Below are positions 10,760 through 21,810 of a stretch of 64,000 nucleotides of DNA, in pieces (positions within the stretch are counted from its first letter, which is position 1; the number at the start of each line of letters is the position of its first letter). The position numbers and the translations under genes were made by a program. The DNA lies in the NCBI GenBank assembly GCA_964023275.1, contig OZ029916.1, forward strand, positions 29,293,087-29,357,086, read 5' to 3'. This DNA comes from Norana najaformis. Its lineage: Eukaryota > Annelida > Clitellata > Crassiclitellata > Hormogastridae. Below the pieces are notes generated by a model. That model worked only from the letters and a program-made list of their open reading frames with translations, was not told the origin of the DNA and did not search any database.

Positions 10760-12000
10760 GCATCTCTTCCTATCTTACGTCAAGTGAGTTTATCAAGTGT
10801 TCTTCCAGTTATTCCGAATGCCTCGAAGTGCCGGCGGACTTAACAACAAAGAACAGAGACAGGTTTGCGACTAATTGCTCGAGGATTCGGGCAGCCAACG
10901 TCATGTAGACAGAAGCACCCCAGCCCGAGGGTCCTAATTACGATCAGCTCAAACCCGTCTTTAATTAATGCCACGTCTTGTACCGATGCTATGTATTCTT
11001 GTCCCGTCTAAATTAGCGCTATATAATTTGCCGGGGAGGGCGATCGACGTGGACGATAATTGGGCCTTGATAAAATAATTGGCGCATTATCATATAGTAA
11101 AGCAGTCGCTGTCGTATAATTGATTAGAACGAAGTCTAGTGTTATTTATTGAACCAATCAGCGGATGACACGCTTCCGTGTGGGCCAGAATGGTCAACGT
11201 TTCTCCCCCGGGCGTACGTTTTCTCTACAAGCCAATCGCCGTATCATCAAAAGGAAGTTGCACAGACGTCATCATGGAGCATTGATAACAGGAGCTTTTT
11301 TCGTTCGGATTCATGAAGCGCATATTCGTAGAATAGGAGGAGGAAAAACATTCGGCGTCGGTTTGCAAGGTGGTTTGAGTAGGTGCCTAGTCTTTTAAAG
11401 TCACGTATGGGTTACAACGTACTTCTGATTGATATTTAGATCTGACAATTTATCTTAGTTACGCAAGGTTTTGACTTAGCCTACCTCGACTAGCGTGGAA
11501 TAGGTAATTCTGTGTGTTTAGTAAGCGTAATAAAAATAAATTACCAATTGAGGCTGGCAAACCTTTTGCATTTTGTGAGCTCTAGTTTGTTGGCATATCA
11601 CTCAGGAACAGATTTAAATATACGCTTACAGAAAGGAATTTAAATGTAAGCCTTTCCACGACACCATTCCGTTAACGCAGCCGATTACCATTATTTATTT
11701 TATTATTCAACAGCGGCCTATCGGTTATTTTGAAAGTCACAATCAGTGTGTAGAATCAACTCAACCTGCACACCTTTTTATAATAGGCATCTTGTAGAAT
11801 ACATTATTAAGATGCATTAGTAAAAGTAGCAAAGGAATTAAACAAGTGGTCATTAATATATTTTTACCAGGAGTGATAATATCATTCCCAGCTTAAGAAT
11901 GAAACTTTAATATAATTTTCAATAAAATAACAATAAAGAAGAAAGTTTTCAGCTAGTGAAGAAATGGTAGTGTGGTTACCGTTCGACGGTGGTCAGCCGT
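10760..12000. other. unique intergenic DNA with homeodomain-type and CCAAT sites
   Basis: No gene is recognised. Between 10930 and 11160 AT-rich TAATTG/ATTA words cluster, including TAATTGATTA near 11118. They are followed by AACCAATCAGCG (near 11152) and a second CCAAT near 11232. A regulatory role is conjecture. Confidence 0.35.
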
Positions 12001-12030
12001 TATTTGGTTGTATGCATATATGCATTATAT

Positions 12031-12129
12031 GGACATTTATATACCGCCTTTTATGACCTTTCAAAGTGCAGAGGCCTTTATTGAATGTCGCTGAAGATTT
12101 TACTTTGGACTGGCGCTATATAAATGTCC
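12031..12129. mobile_element. 99-bp foldback (MITE-like) element
   Basis: The left end GGACATTTATATACCGCC and right end GGCGCTATATAAATGTCC are an 18-bp inverted repeat with one mismatch. The motif is shared with L2-type tails, so two oppositely oriented tails are an alternative. Confidence 0.6.
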
Positions 12130-12204
12130 AATTACATTACACCACAATATGTTCCTTGCCTAAACAAGTTGTTTTAAATCTATTTCTAAGTAAGGGACGG
12201 GTAA

Positions 12205-12478
12205 TAACTCTATGTTGCTGTTCGCGGACCACTAATGAAAAGCACAAAATCTCGAAATATACAAAACTAACAAATTTATTAGGCAATTTTTTAAATTTGA
12301 TATTTTCAATTCACTATTGATTATAATTAAAGTACGTGTACAACTGATTGATTTCGAAAATAAGTTATGTTTGATTTTAAGGAGTATTTATCGGACCGGA
12401 GAGCAAACCTCACAGAACCAGAGCTCAATGGTCTGCGGATCGGCGTCGGTCCGCGGACCACCACTTTAAGAACCACTG
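12205..12478 (-). mobile_element. hAT-like (Charlie/MER5-like) DNA transposon remnant
   Basis: Read on the minus strand from 12478, CAGTGGTTCTTAAAGTGGTG then GTCCGCGGACC is the typical terminus of non-autonomous hAT elements. A GCGGACCACTAATGAAAA word occurs at the other side near 12222. No transposase is present. Confidence 0.6.
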
Positions 12479-13352
12479 CCTTGAACGAGCTGCAACCGAT
12501 ACAGCCAATTAACGGCTTTCATTTTAAAATCCAAACGGCGGCCATCTGGTGACTGGAGGGAAATTCAAGACCATCGGTCAGCCAATATAAACATCAGCAG
12601 CGCATGTATCGCGATTACTTGTGTGGGCTGCGGTCGCTAGCTGGCAGCACCATCGCCTAATCCGGTTAGCGTCGGTAAGTCATCAGAAGGCGAGCAAGTT
12701 GGTCGGCATCGCTGTCTGGCATATGATATTTCGAGATGGAAAGAGCAAAGAGAAGACGATCGGCCGGCTGGATGGCGCATTCGCAGCTAATTCGGGCAAT
12801 TACAAGTGCACGCCTCAACTACATCACACTCGGTCAACATCTCTTACATTCAATTACTTGCCAATCGCCTTCTCTTTCCCTCTCTCGTTTCGTTTCTGTC
12901 TAACAGCACAGACGAATTAATTACTTGATACGCTTCGGGAACTTGCCTCCTCCTCCTCCTCCTTCATCTCCTTCTCCTCTTTCTCCTCCTCCTTCTCCTA
13001 AATAGATTCGGCCGACGTCACAACCGTGTTTACTGGCTGCGTTGAAGGCCTATATCTGCCTATCCTTTCATTGCATGTGCACCACAGGCTGTGTCTTGAA
13101 GGTGTCCAACTGCGATGATTAAGAATAGTGTTACCGTTTTGGTGGGACATTCAGAAAGGGAGAGAGCGAATTGTGGGAAATTTTTTTCAGGAGGTTCAAG
13201 GAAATATTTGGAAGACATAGCTTCATCGTATTAATCATTATCTTGATCATCGTCTTGATCACCATCATCAACTTGTTCTTCATCGTCATCATCTTTTTCT
13301 CCTTCCACTCTTCCACGGCGTTGTAGGAGCAAGCTCCTTATAGAGCCCTGGT

Positions 13353-13420
13353 CAGTGGCGGATACAGGGAACGTTATGGGCGTGTATCCCCAAGCAAGGC
13401 AAACTGCGAACACTTGAACA
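13353..13420 (+). mobile_element. DNA-transposon terminus-like sequence
   Basis: CAGTGGCGGATACAGGGAAC resembles the CAGTGGCG ends found at 43331 and, altered, at 58146. The other end is not identified. Confidence 0.35.
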
Positions 13421-13499
13421 CCCACCCAGCTTCAGATATCCCCTCTGCTAGGACTGCTTTTGGGAAGTTTAAAAGCGATGCCGCGAAGTGATTGCAAGT

Positions 13500-13665
13500 T
13501 CGCACGAGTTTAAACTGATCTGATGGAATCTAATCTAATCTGGCCTGATATTATTCGATCTGATCTGATCCATAACATTCCAATCCAACCAATCCAGTCT
13601 AATCTAGTTTATTCTAATGACTTCTATAGCGCAGTTACCATAATGCTTTAATGCACAAAGCATTT
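13500..13665 (-). mobile_element. TTAGA-tailed element end
   Basis: A (AATCT)n/(GATCT)n run is followed by TAATGACTTCTATAGCGCAG and TTACCATAATGC. This is the same order as at 30920-30950, where a LINE reverse transcriptase adjoins. Confidence 0.55.
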
Positions 13666-13857
13666 GTTTACGGCCGCTTCGAGTGAATTGGTATAGTCAA
13701 AACTCGTAATCGGTTGGAGAAGTCTCGAGGAAATCCATGGAAAACCAGAAGTCCAGCAGCAGTCCGTTATAAGCAAGTTGAAACAGATTAGTTACAGATG
13801 TCCATAAGATAAGATATCGAGATCAGCTCAGCTCATCCAGAAGCCATCAGAACAACT

Positions 13858-13900
13858 AGTCTGACATTAAGATGACTGATAGTCATCTTAATGTCAGACT
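13858..13900. repeat. perfect 43-bp hairpin: 20-bp arms, 3-nt loop
   Basis: The left arm AGTCTGACATTAAGATGACT and right arm AGTCATCTTAATGTCAGACT are exact reverse complements around GAT. Such a perfect, tight palindrome is young or under constraint. Confidence 0.95.
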
Positions 13901-14539
13901 TCATAGATGATAGAAGACATTCATCTGGTCAAAATGTGAATCACTGAGGCTTTTAACAAAATGCATGAGTACATGAGATGAGATTAGATTAAATGAGACG
14001 ATGATGTGAGACGATGAGACGAGTCTCGATTGGACTGGATAATGCATAGGAATGGGTATGATATGGTAAGATAGGATAGGCCTACTATAGAACACGATAG
14101 CATGGTATATGATATCATAAGACATGACAGATCTATCGATTAGGATTATAGATAGGATAGAATCCATAAGACGAGATATCGAGATCAGATCAGACCAAAC
14201 ATACTCTAAACGGTTTGTAAATCGAAAGAGACGACCAGAATGTCATTTAAATTTACACAGAAACCAATGAGATTCCCATTAGCGGCGCGAAAAGCAGAGG
14301 CTAACTTGTTGCACCGCCCACCACATTTGATCGACAGCTCATCCAGCCACAAGCAGTGCAAGCAGTTAGGATACGCCTGTGGCACAGCTGACATTAAATC
14401 CTATATAAAGCAATCACTGATGTCATTTCCGGCCTTCTTAGTTACGAAATAAAGACTTACGTTGATCTCAAATCCGGAGAAAATCGTGCGTGACATTCCC
14501 GGAAGTAGAAAGTTCAAGCGAGACATCTAGCGACTGAAT

Positions 14540-14657
14540 ATGACTGAGGAAGTGCACGCGACTAGTGACCGGAAGCGTGCCGCTGTTTTGACCGGAAGTC
14601 ATGCATCGTGTAGAGCGAGGAAAGACAGCAACGGCAGAAAATCTACTGAGTTAAACG
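14540..14657 (+). CDS. candidate first coding exon of the Shox gene
   Basis: ATG with A at -3 opens a 39-codon frame (MTEEVHATSDRKRAAVLTG..., Arg/Lys/Ser rich). It ends AACG|GTTTGC after one base of a codon, exactly the phase needed by the next Shox exon (G+AT = Asp). Weak points are a poor donor and no resemblance to the known vertebrate SHOX amino terminus. The true first exon may lie elsewhere. Confidence 0.25.
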
Positions 14658-14819
14658 GTTTGCTTTATTCGTTTGATTATTTCCTCAGTCGTTCAGCTTG
14701 TCTTGTTTTCGTATTATACCAGCGGTAAGCAAGCTGTTAACCTCCACAGTTTACCACAGTATATAAGTTAGGCGTTTATATTTAAAAATGATAATAGTCA
14801 TGCATGTGGTTCTCTATAT

Positions 14820-14999
14820 CACAGTGATTACGAAAATGATGACGATGATGATGACAGATGATGACAGATGATGACAGATTAAGATGGTGATGATGATGAT
14901 GATGTCGATGATGATGATGAAGACGACGACAAAGGTATTGATGACGATGACAAAAATGATGAAGATGATGATGAATACGATGGTGTTGATGACGTTGTA
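14820..14999. repeat. (GAT)n-type microsatellite
   Basis: GATGATGAC-rich triplets lie immediately before the Shox homeobox exon's intron end. Confidence 0.9.
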
Positions 15000-15100
15000 G
15001 ATGATTATATCTGCTCTGTTATTTTTCTTTCTAATTCTATTCAATTTGATTCAACTGTCTTCTAATATATGTCTTCTATTATGTGTTATTCTGGTCTCAG

Positions 15101-15432
15101 ATAACGTGTCAGGGAAGTCGACCTCTGAACCTGACCCAAAAATTCTGGGTGAAGGTCGTCGTCCTAGCAACGAAGAGGCATGCGAGGGAGTGACAGATAG
15201 ACAAGAGCCGCCTTTTGATGTCAGCGAGCTTTCTGGAAGGCTGTCTTCGGAGGACCTTGACCTTTCAACTGAGGGTCAGACGCCGAAGGTCAAGCAACGC
15301 AGGAGCCGAACGAACTTCACGACGGAGCAGCTGAACGAACTGGAAAGACTCTTCCACGAGACTCACTATCCAGACGCCTTCCTTCGCGAAGAGATCAGCC
15401 AACGCCTCGGACTCTCCGAGGCTCGAATCCAG
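15101..15432 (+). CDS. Shox: Shox exon with homeodomain residues 1-46
   Basis: The acceptor is CTGGTCTCAG and the donor ATCCAG|GTCAGA. The pre-homeodomain part is acidic ([14 protein letters not shown]). The homeodomain part occupies 15295-15432 and includes [20 protein letters not shown], nearly identical to SHOX as I recall it. No in-frame Met occurs in the exon, so an upstream coding exon is needed. Confidence 0.95.
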
Positions 15433-18400
15433 GTCAGATCATCGGTTAAGATACAGGTCACGTGGTAAGCAATGGATCACAGGTCAGGGCTGTAATTGTT
15501 TTAGGACATGTGCACGCCTCTAGGTTGATGCATTCATTGCTCGCCGAACTGTCTCAAGACCAGAAATCAGTGAGTTTTCTTTGTGCCAATTCTAGTGGTT
15601 GCTCTGTGCTGTCCAACTTTCTTTTGGGTATTATTTGCAGTCGTCATCAACTAAAATTAACCAAAACACGTTCTATTTCAAATTTTCACCCGATTCAAAC
15701 AACAATTAAGAATGAAGCAAAGTGATGTATCATTGCTCCGATGTTAGCTACTTCCGTTTCCACTGCCTCGGGCTTCAAACCGCACGCAATGAATTTAAAA
15801 CAACCGCGAGCTACTTTTGTAAGGAAGCAATAGTTTTCTACGAGGCGAGTGAACGTTGAAAGCATGCAATGAGGTCGACTGCCGCCGATAGGAATTTGGG
15901 TGGCGGATCCCCATTTTTTAAATGACGAGTCTCCTCTTTTAGGTGGCAGATCTCAAATCTGAGGTGCCGGACCTCAAATCCGGCGGGATCCGGCTGAATT
16001 TTATTACTGCAGTCTCTGATAAGTCTCCATAGCTACATCGGTAAACGACTGAAACTTCAACAATGTAAGATTCTTACTTAAAACTGCGTGGAACGTGTTA
16101 TGACTAAATTATATGATAATCCTATTACGTAAACATATGCTACAAATGTATTACACTAGATAAGTAGAAGATTGAAATTCTATCGAAGGATAAGAGACTC
16201 AAGACTTCCAATGATTAAGAAATTGTTGAAATGATCCACTTCCGTTTGAACCTCGTAAACCAGTCATATAATGCTTTAAGCTAAATCGCGCATCGGTGTG
16301 TGATTAAATTCTATCAACATCTACCGATTGCTGGCGGAAACAGTTTAGGGTGTGTTGCTGTAGTCAACGTCCACTGAATGAATTATAATCTGCTTAAAAC
16401 ATATTTGGTCTATTACTTTGTTAACATCTCAACCGGAGCCTCTTACAACGTATAATTGAATACTGCCAAAGCCCATTTAATTGTTCTAGAACGTGAAAAC
16501 TACAAATCTAGAGAGGCGAAGTCTATTTTAACTATTTTTACTATTTTAAAATTCCCGTCTTGCTTGTGATATGGACCGAACAGCCGATGTTCAGAGTTAT
16601 GCTCAAAACCGAATTGTTAAAACACGCTTATGAAATGCACAAAAATGCTCTAACCTGTTATGGACAATGAAATTCCTCGAATTTAGAGCTCCGTAATTGT
16701 CCATTTTGTTCCAAAGAGCACATGAAGATCACTTGCTCAAATGGACTCGAAATCCGTTTTGGAAGCTAATAGCGTTTAATGAGATTCCAAAGAAGGTCAA
16801 GAAGAAGGTCAAGAGGAAGAAGGTGGTGAATATGGTGATGCACTTTCGAGCTTGCACTGCAAATTATCTACAACTTTTGAATTGTTCTTGCGCTGATGAT
16901 ACACGGCCCAAAATTGCCTTCACAGATAAATTTTTTCTCAGTGAAAACCGCTCAGCAGTACTTCGTATCAGGATTTCTCTTGAACTCATTAGAGGACTAG
17001 ATATCTAATCTCACCTAACTTTACCCTAAATTACCATGTTTGGCTACTTGCCCTTACGTATTTGCTTGGCCTCCGTTACATGTCTTCCAGTCTATCTATC
17101 TCTTATCGTGGAAAGGCCACTTTTATCGCGAGCCTGGCGGTCGAATATCTCAACAAAAGCGCCGATTTATTGTAAGGGCGCCGAGAAAATAGGCTATTGA
17201 TCTGACGTCATAGCCGGCGGCTCTCTGATCAACAGACCTCGATCGATGGACAAGAGAGAGAAATAGTAAAGAACTACGGACTTAATTATGTTAAATCGTT
17301 ATTATTAAAATCGTTAATTAGAATATAAGAATCGAAGTGTAAAGCGAACAGAACAACTGAATTATCACACTAATAGTTATGCAGTTTTATTTATACCCTT
17401 GTGGCATGTCCACCATAACTTACCTTGCTGATCTGACCATACCTAACGTTAGCTCATCTTATCTCTGGGTCTATTCCCACTTATAGGTAATACAATTTGA
17501 TTTCGTTTGCTAGGTTTGGTTTCAAAACAGACGAGCAAAATGTCGCAAACAGGAAACGCAAGTTCCAAAAGGTAAGTGCATTTACCCACCACCACCACCG
17601 CCGCCGCCACCACTACCACCAAAACCAACACCACCACCAACAACAAAGACACCATTTCCTTCTTGGTCAGCGCCATCATTGTCCTAGTCATCATCATCAT
17701 CATCATCATCACCATATCATCATCGTGTGGTTTTTGTTGTTGCCTGAGGTTTTTCTTTTCCATTGTCATCTAACGTCATCAAAGTGTGACTCGTATCATT
17801 GCTTTTCGACACACATTGATTTCGATTGGCAAAATGACAGATATTTGTTCCTCTAGGTCCATGAAGCTGATGTGCAGTCGGTGTCATATGCGCTTTTTCC
17901 TGTAAGACAAGTAAATGTTCGAGCTCCCATATGTAGGCCTACCTTAGGGGCTAGGTTTGAGATGTTTTGAGTTTCGTCAGTATCTTCATCAATTAGCTTT
18001 CTACTCGAGATGGTTGAATCACTGGACAGCTCGACTAATCCAGATCCAGACAAACCAATTAATCTGAACGCGAAAATGGAAGGATCAGAAAAGGCGCCGC
18101 TTTTGTCTCGTGTGCATTGAATTTCAGGAGACGATCAAATGAAGTTGATGGCTTTTCTGGGGTTGAGCACAGTTCAACCATGCGATCTATGAAGAGTTAT
18201 CGTAAAACTCGAGATATCTACAGCGCCCAAAGAAAGCTAAGTCGTGGGAATCGGCTTATTCATAGATGTTCAGTCAAAGCAAAATCAATAGGCAGGAAGG
18301 GTCAGATTCGGTTCCAGGTCAAGGTTCAAAGGTCAGGCAGATATACAGTCAGACGGCAACGTTGGATGGTGTTCAGAATTGGAGCTGCAGGATAATTAAG

Positions 18401-21100
18401 GAGAAGAGGAATCACGATAGGATTTGTGGAAGAGGAGAGTTTTTAGTTTTGAATGAAAGACCTGCGCAGAGATTACAAGGGATGAAGTGTTGGTGATGGG
18501 TCAGATAGTTGTTGTAATTTTGGGGGAGTTTATTCCAGAGGGTTGGAGCGGCTATGGCAAAGAAGCGATTTCCAAATTTTAAGGATGAGGTGACGGAAGG
18601 TCGGAGAAGTGTTAGGGCGGAAGAGTTTCAGGTTGAACAGAGTGTATAATGTAAATGTACATACTTTTCTAGAGCAGCCGTATAGCCTCTACCCTGTTCT
18701 TTTTCGGTGAATTTATCGGGTGAGAACCTTAACCACCCCGGTTGGATTGTAAATAATTGACGAAGATATAGGAGGCTTGGAAAGACTCGAGCGTACTGTA
18801 CAGTAGGCATTCAGCCAGCCGACCCAGAATTCGAACCCAGTTTGTACAGGTGAGAAACCGACTCGTTAGGTGCTTGGCCACTGTGCCACTTGACCATCTT
18901 TACCATTCCAGTGCCGCTCACGGGCGCCGGTGAATAAGCTGGTCTTTCTGAGGCAGCTTTTGTGTGGCGATGGGAAATTTCGAAGAGCTACAATACATTA
19001 TACATTTACAATACACGACAACGATGACATCCTCTCAGCCTTTGTTGCAGCTGCGACGAGTTTGTGCCCTTGACCTGGTCGGCGGCATGTTGCTTGATTG
19101 CAGAATGTGATTATTTCCCATTTTGCAATAATGTAATGTCATGAATAGGCCTTTCCTATCTGCATTCAGTGTAATCGTGTGTAAAATTATTCGGTAGGTG
19201 GCGTTGTCAGAACAGAGGCTAGCTTTTCTGGACTGGAGTAAACTAAGACATTTTCTCACATCTGTCTGACACGCGGTTTCTAATATTATAGCGAAAATAT
19301 GTAGACAAAATATTGCTTTTATAAGGCTGAACACCGCATGATATAACTTACAGAACTAGGTCACGTGATGTAGCCAGCAGAGGCGCGGTCCATTTCCTAA
19401 TCTGTATTTTCTGGCGTCTTTTCCGACGTCGTAAGCTCAGTTATTCTCCTAGATTTATCTCCAGAACTGGTGAGTTCTTTCCATCTATTTTAACTCTTCC
19501 TCTTTGTGGCCTTAATGCCTAATATGTTCCTACAGTCTGTATTCCTTCCTTTGTTCTGACCCCTCGCCTACTCACCTAACTCCATCTTTATCGCCAGCAC
19601 ATCATTCATTTGTATCTGTAAACAATCCTCTTCCTCTTCAGCCTACTTTGTATTGCTGTCCATACATGTTTTACCCCTCTCATTTACGCATACCATACAT
19701 AATTGGTACAGCCGAACATAGTAACTCTTCAGTTATACCATTGGCACATTTTCTTACATACCTTCAAAACTAAAAAATTATTTTCATCTCTCCTCCTCCT
19801 TCTGTCATGAGGGGATATTCTCCACTTTGACGACACACAACCCTTCATATCTTTTCTCCGCTCACTCTGTCTCAGACGCCTCAAACCACCTACTTAAAAC
19901 CACCACCACCACCACCAAGATATCAGCCTGGATGACTGCCAACCATTTGTGCCTCAACCATTCAAAAACAGCATTTCTCATTATTGGACTACATGAACAA
20001 TTACAAAAACTATCCTAAACTCCAGGTCTTTTCCATATCACTTCACTTGTGTTTTAGTCTTATTCACTTCACCTGCGTCGTGTTCTTCTCCGGTTCGCCA
20101 CCTCGGAATCATCTTCGACAAAAGCTCACCGCAGCCGACTACGTCACTCAGTTATCTCGAACTTGATGAATGTATATTCGTGACCTCCGCCATATTTGAT
20201 TACAAAACTGTCTGTATAATAGCCACCTCAAATGTTCACTCCAAACTTGACTATTGCAACTCCCTTTTTCTATAGCATTGACTCATTGCAAACGAAACGC
20301 CTTCAAACAATCCAAAAGTTCTTACCCGTGCAGTCACCAAAACTTCCAAACACTATCACTTAACCCCAGTGCTGAGGTCCCTTCATTGCCATGAGGTAAC
20401 TTAGCACATCCACTACAAAATTGCACCTCTCATCTACAATGCCCTTCAAACTTCTCATTTATGTAATTTAACATATAACACAGAACACTGCGGATTCTGA
20501 ACCTTTGCACTTTTACGTCAAAGTAATCCATTTACAGCCCTTTATAAGGTAGCTATATCTGTTTCTCGTATTATAATGGGCGGACAGATTCGAGATTGAA
20601 AAAGAGAAAGATCGATATGAATGGATGGACTGATGATAGGAGGTTAGATCTGCCGATTGACGGTCGATTTGATGCCGATTGTTTCAGGATTGCCATGCCA
20701 GGAATTTCCAAAGCTCGGACTGACGGACGCTGGATTCTTTGGGGCCCGTGTCCAGCTGCCCTTCGTCTCTTCCTCTCAATCCTCGATGGGGTGCGTCTTT
20801 GACCGCTTGTTCCTCCGTCGACTGCCTGGACCTGGTTTCCTGCCGTCACCGCCACCACCCCCTCCAGTCTACGACTACGCTTCTGCCGTTGCCATAGCAC
20901 CAACCATCAGAGACGCTGTTTCCCTGTTGTTGCGACCGACGCCGCAGTACCCGGTCAACGCCGCTGCAACTGTCGTCGCTTCCGGTCTGCAGTGCGCAGG
21001 CGCAACCGGAAGCGCCACCTGGCTGTTGACCAAGGACTCGAGTATTGCGCGGCTGAGAATGAGGGCCAAACAATACTCAGCAGCCCTAGGACTGAGATAA
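15101..21100 (+). CDS. Shox: Shox-type paired-class homeobox transcription factor (three exons seen)
   Basis: Exons 15101-15432, 17514-17571 and 20688-21100 join in phase. Together they give a complete 60-residue homeodomain starting [20 protein letters not shown] and ending [14 protein letters not shown], with Gln50 and Asn51. The intron falls between residues 46 and 47, the usual paired-class position. The last exon ends with [20 protein letters not shown], an OAR motif, followed by TAA. The homeodomain plus OAR matches SHOX/SHOX2, nuclear regulators of limb, heart and neural development in vertebrates; that function is inferred, not shown. A Pro run (PSPPPPPPV) lies between. The amino-terminal exon is missing or is the weak candidate at 14540. 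A LINE and SINEs occupy the last intron. Confidence 0.93.
15433..17513. other. first visible Shox intron
   Basis: No element is recognised. An AGGTGGCAGATC/GAGGTGCCGGACC duplication near 15940-15990 and a 103-codon open stretch at 16697-17008 of no recognisable similarity are the only notable points. Confidence 0.5.
17514..17571 (+). CDS. Shox: Shox exon with homeodomain recognition-helix end (58 nt)
   Basis: The acceptor is TTTGCTAG and the donor AAAAG|GTAAGT, a consensus donor. It encodes [19 protein letters not shown]. It is short and not an open reading frame of its own length, so simple ORF searches miss it. It is in frame with the preceding exon and ends after one base of a Gly codon. 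Confidence 0.95.
18640..18895 (-). mobile_element. tRNA-derived SINE, family copy 1 (most complete)
   Basis: Minus strand: GGTCAAGTGGCACAGTGGCC (box-A region) then GGGTTCGAATTCTGG (box B). The body includes GATAAATTCACCGAAAAAGA and ends GTATGTACATTTACATT. Truncated copies occur at 31325 and 38505 in the same orientation. Confidence 0.8.
18925..19015 (+). repeat. element 3' end related to 51240 and 62705
   Basis: GCGCCGGTGAATAAGCTGG is close to GCGCCTGTGAATAAGCTGG at 62720. It is followed by GAAATTTCGAAGAGCT versus GAAATCTCGAGCTT. Confidence 0.5.
19820..20560 (+). mobile_element. L2-clade-like LINE reverse-transcriptase remnant in Shox intron
   Basis: Broken frames give [45 protein letters not shown] and [10 protein letters not shown]. 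All are hallmarks of the C-terminal half of L2/CR1-type reverse transcriptases. Several stops and frameshifts make it inactive. It lies on the same strand as Shox, just before the last exon. Confidence 0.85.
20688..21100 (+). CDS. Shox: Shox last exon with OAR motif
   Basis: The acceptor is CGATTGTTTCAG, and the first two bases GA complete the Gly codon left by the 58-nt exon. The frame continues through [12 protein letters not shown] and a Pro run to the C-terminal OAR motif (21038-21097) and TAA. In SHOX the region between homeodomain and OAR is usually two exons; here it appears as one. Confidence 0.9.
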
Positions 21101-21318
21101 TGCTGCAATTGTAATATGATATAGTGTAATGTTATTTAATTAAATGCAGCGTAATGTAACGTGATGGCATGGGTGTAATGTAATGAAGTGTAATGCAAGT
21201 TAATGTAATATAATATAATGTGATGATAGGTAAAGGTAGCGCATTAATTGTTTAGCCCATAGAAATGAATAACAAGTTTGCTTCGGAGAGCAAAAATCTC
21301 TTGGCCAAATTGCACCAC

Positions 21319-21324
21319 AATAAA
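21319..21324 (+). terminator. candidate Shox polyadenylation signal AATAAA
   Basis: It lies about 220 nt after the Shox stop codon in CCACAATAAAACAAAA, and is the first AATAAA found downstream by eye. Confidence 0.45.
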
Positions 21325-21540
21325 ACAAAAGAAACCCTTCGACTTTTTATTATTTTAGTCATGCTCAGAATTATGCCTCTAAATGTGGAAAACTGAGGAG
21401 ATCCAAGCTTGTCAACCCCAACATAACTGAAAAATGAGAATGGGCAAACAATGGTGCTGATCGTTCTACTGTTCTACTCTATGTTTGCGCTGACTATTCT
21501 GCCGTTCTAATTGTAGTTGAAGCTGTAATCTGAAATTTGT

Positions 21541-21578
21541 GTAGCGCCTCTTCAAGATAAACTCATCAGAGGCGCTAC
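21541..21578. repeat. hairpin with perfect 11-bp arms
   Basis: GTAGCGCCTCT and AGAGGCGCTAC flank a 16-nt loop. It coincides with the 3' tail of the repeat at 21541-21810 and may be the stem-loop recognised by the partner LINE reverse transcriptase. Confidence 0.8.
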
Positions 21579-21810
21579 TCTGCGGCCGGCTGCTGAAGAA
21601 TGTCGTCCTTCACAGACCTGATGACTTAGGGATATCCGGAAGCAGTGTCTTCTACCATCTGCGAGGGACTGGTTGGCGTTGGGATTTGTGTGTTGCGAGT
21701 CTGGTCGCCTGTCGTCTCTCATCTTCCTCGAGAAACTCTGAACTATGATCACAATCATCTCTCAGTGGGAATCCGTCGGTTGGGCTCTACGTGTATGCGA
21801 AGGTCCGCTA
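21541..21810 (-). mobile_element. unnamed repeat family X, copy 1
   Basis: GATATCCGGAAGCAGTGTCT and the flanking blocks match 48180-48565 and, inverted, 47640-47970. Minus-strand translations share ...GRHSSAAGRRV versus NRHSSVAAGGG. It is probably a SINE or short non-autonomous element. Confidence 0.6.

Noticed and set aside
12581-12680. Promoter and first exon for Shox (CCAATATAAAC then CG|GTAAGT)
   Set aside because: Attractive motifs, but the short frame stops before the donor and nothing ties it to the gene.
16697-17008. 103-codon frame in the Shox intron
   Set aside because: No domain, no plausible splice pattern and Lys-rich AT composition; chance open frame.
17497-17856. 119-codon frame over the Shox second homeobox exon
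   Set aside because: Wrong register; the real exon is 17514-17571 in another frame, and the rest reads through (CCA)n repeats.
18117-18620. Possible repeat or gene with GAGTTTATTCCAGAGGGTTGG
   Set aside because: It looks like a dispersed repeat word, but no second copy was found in the window.
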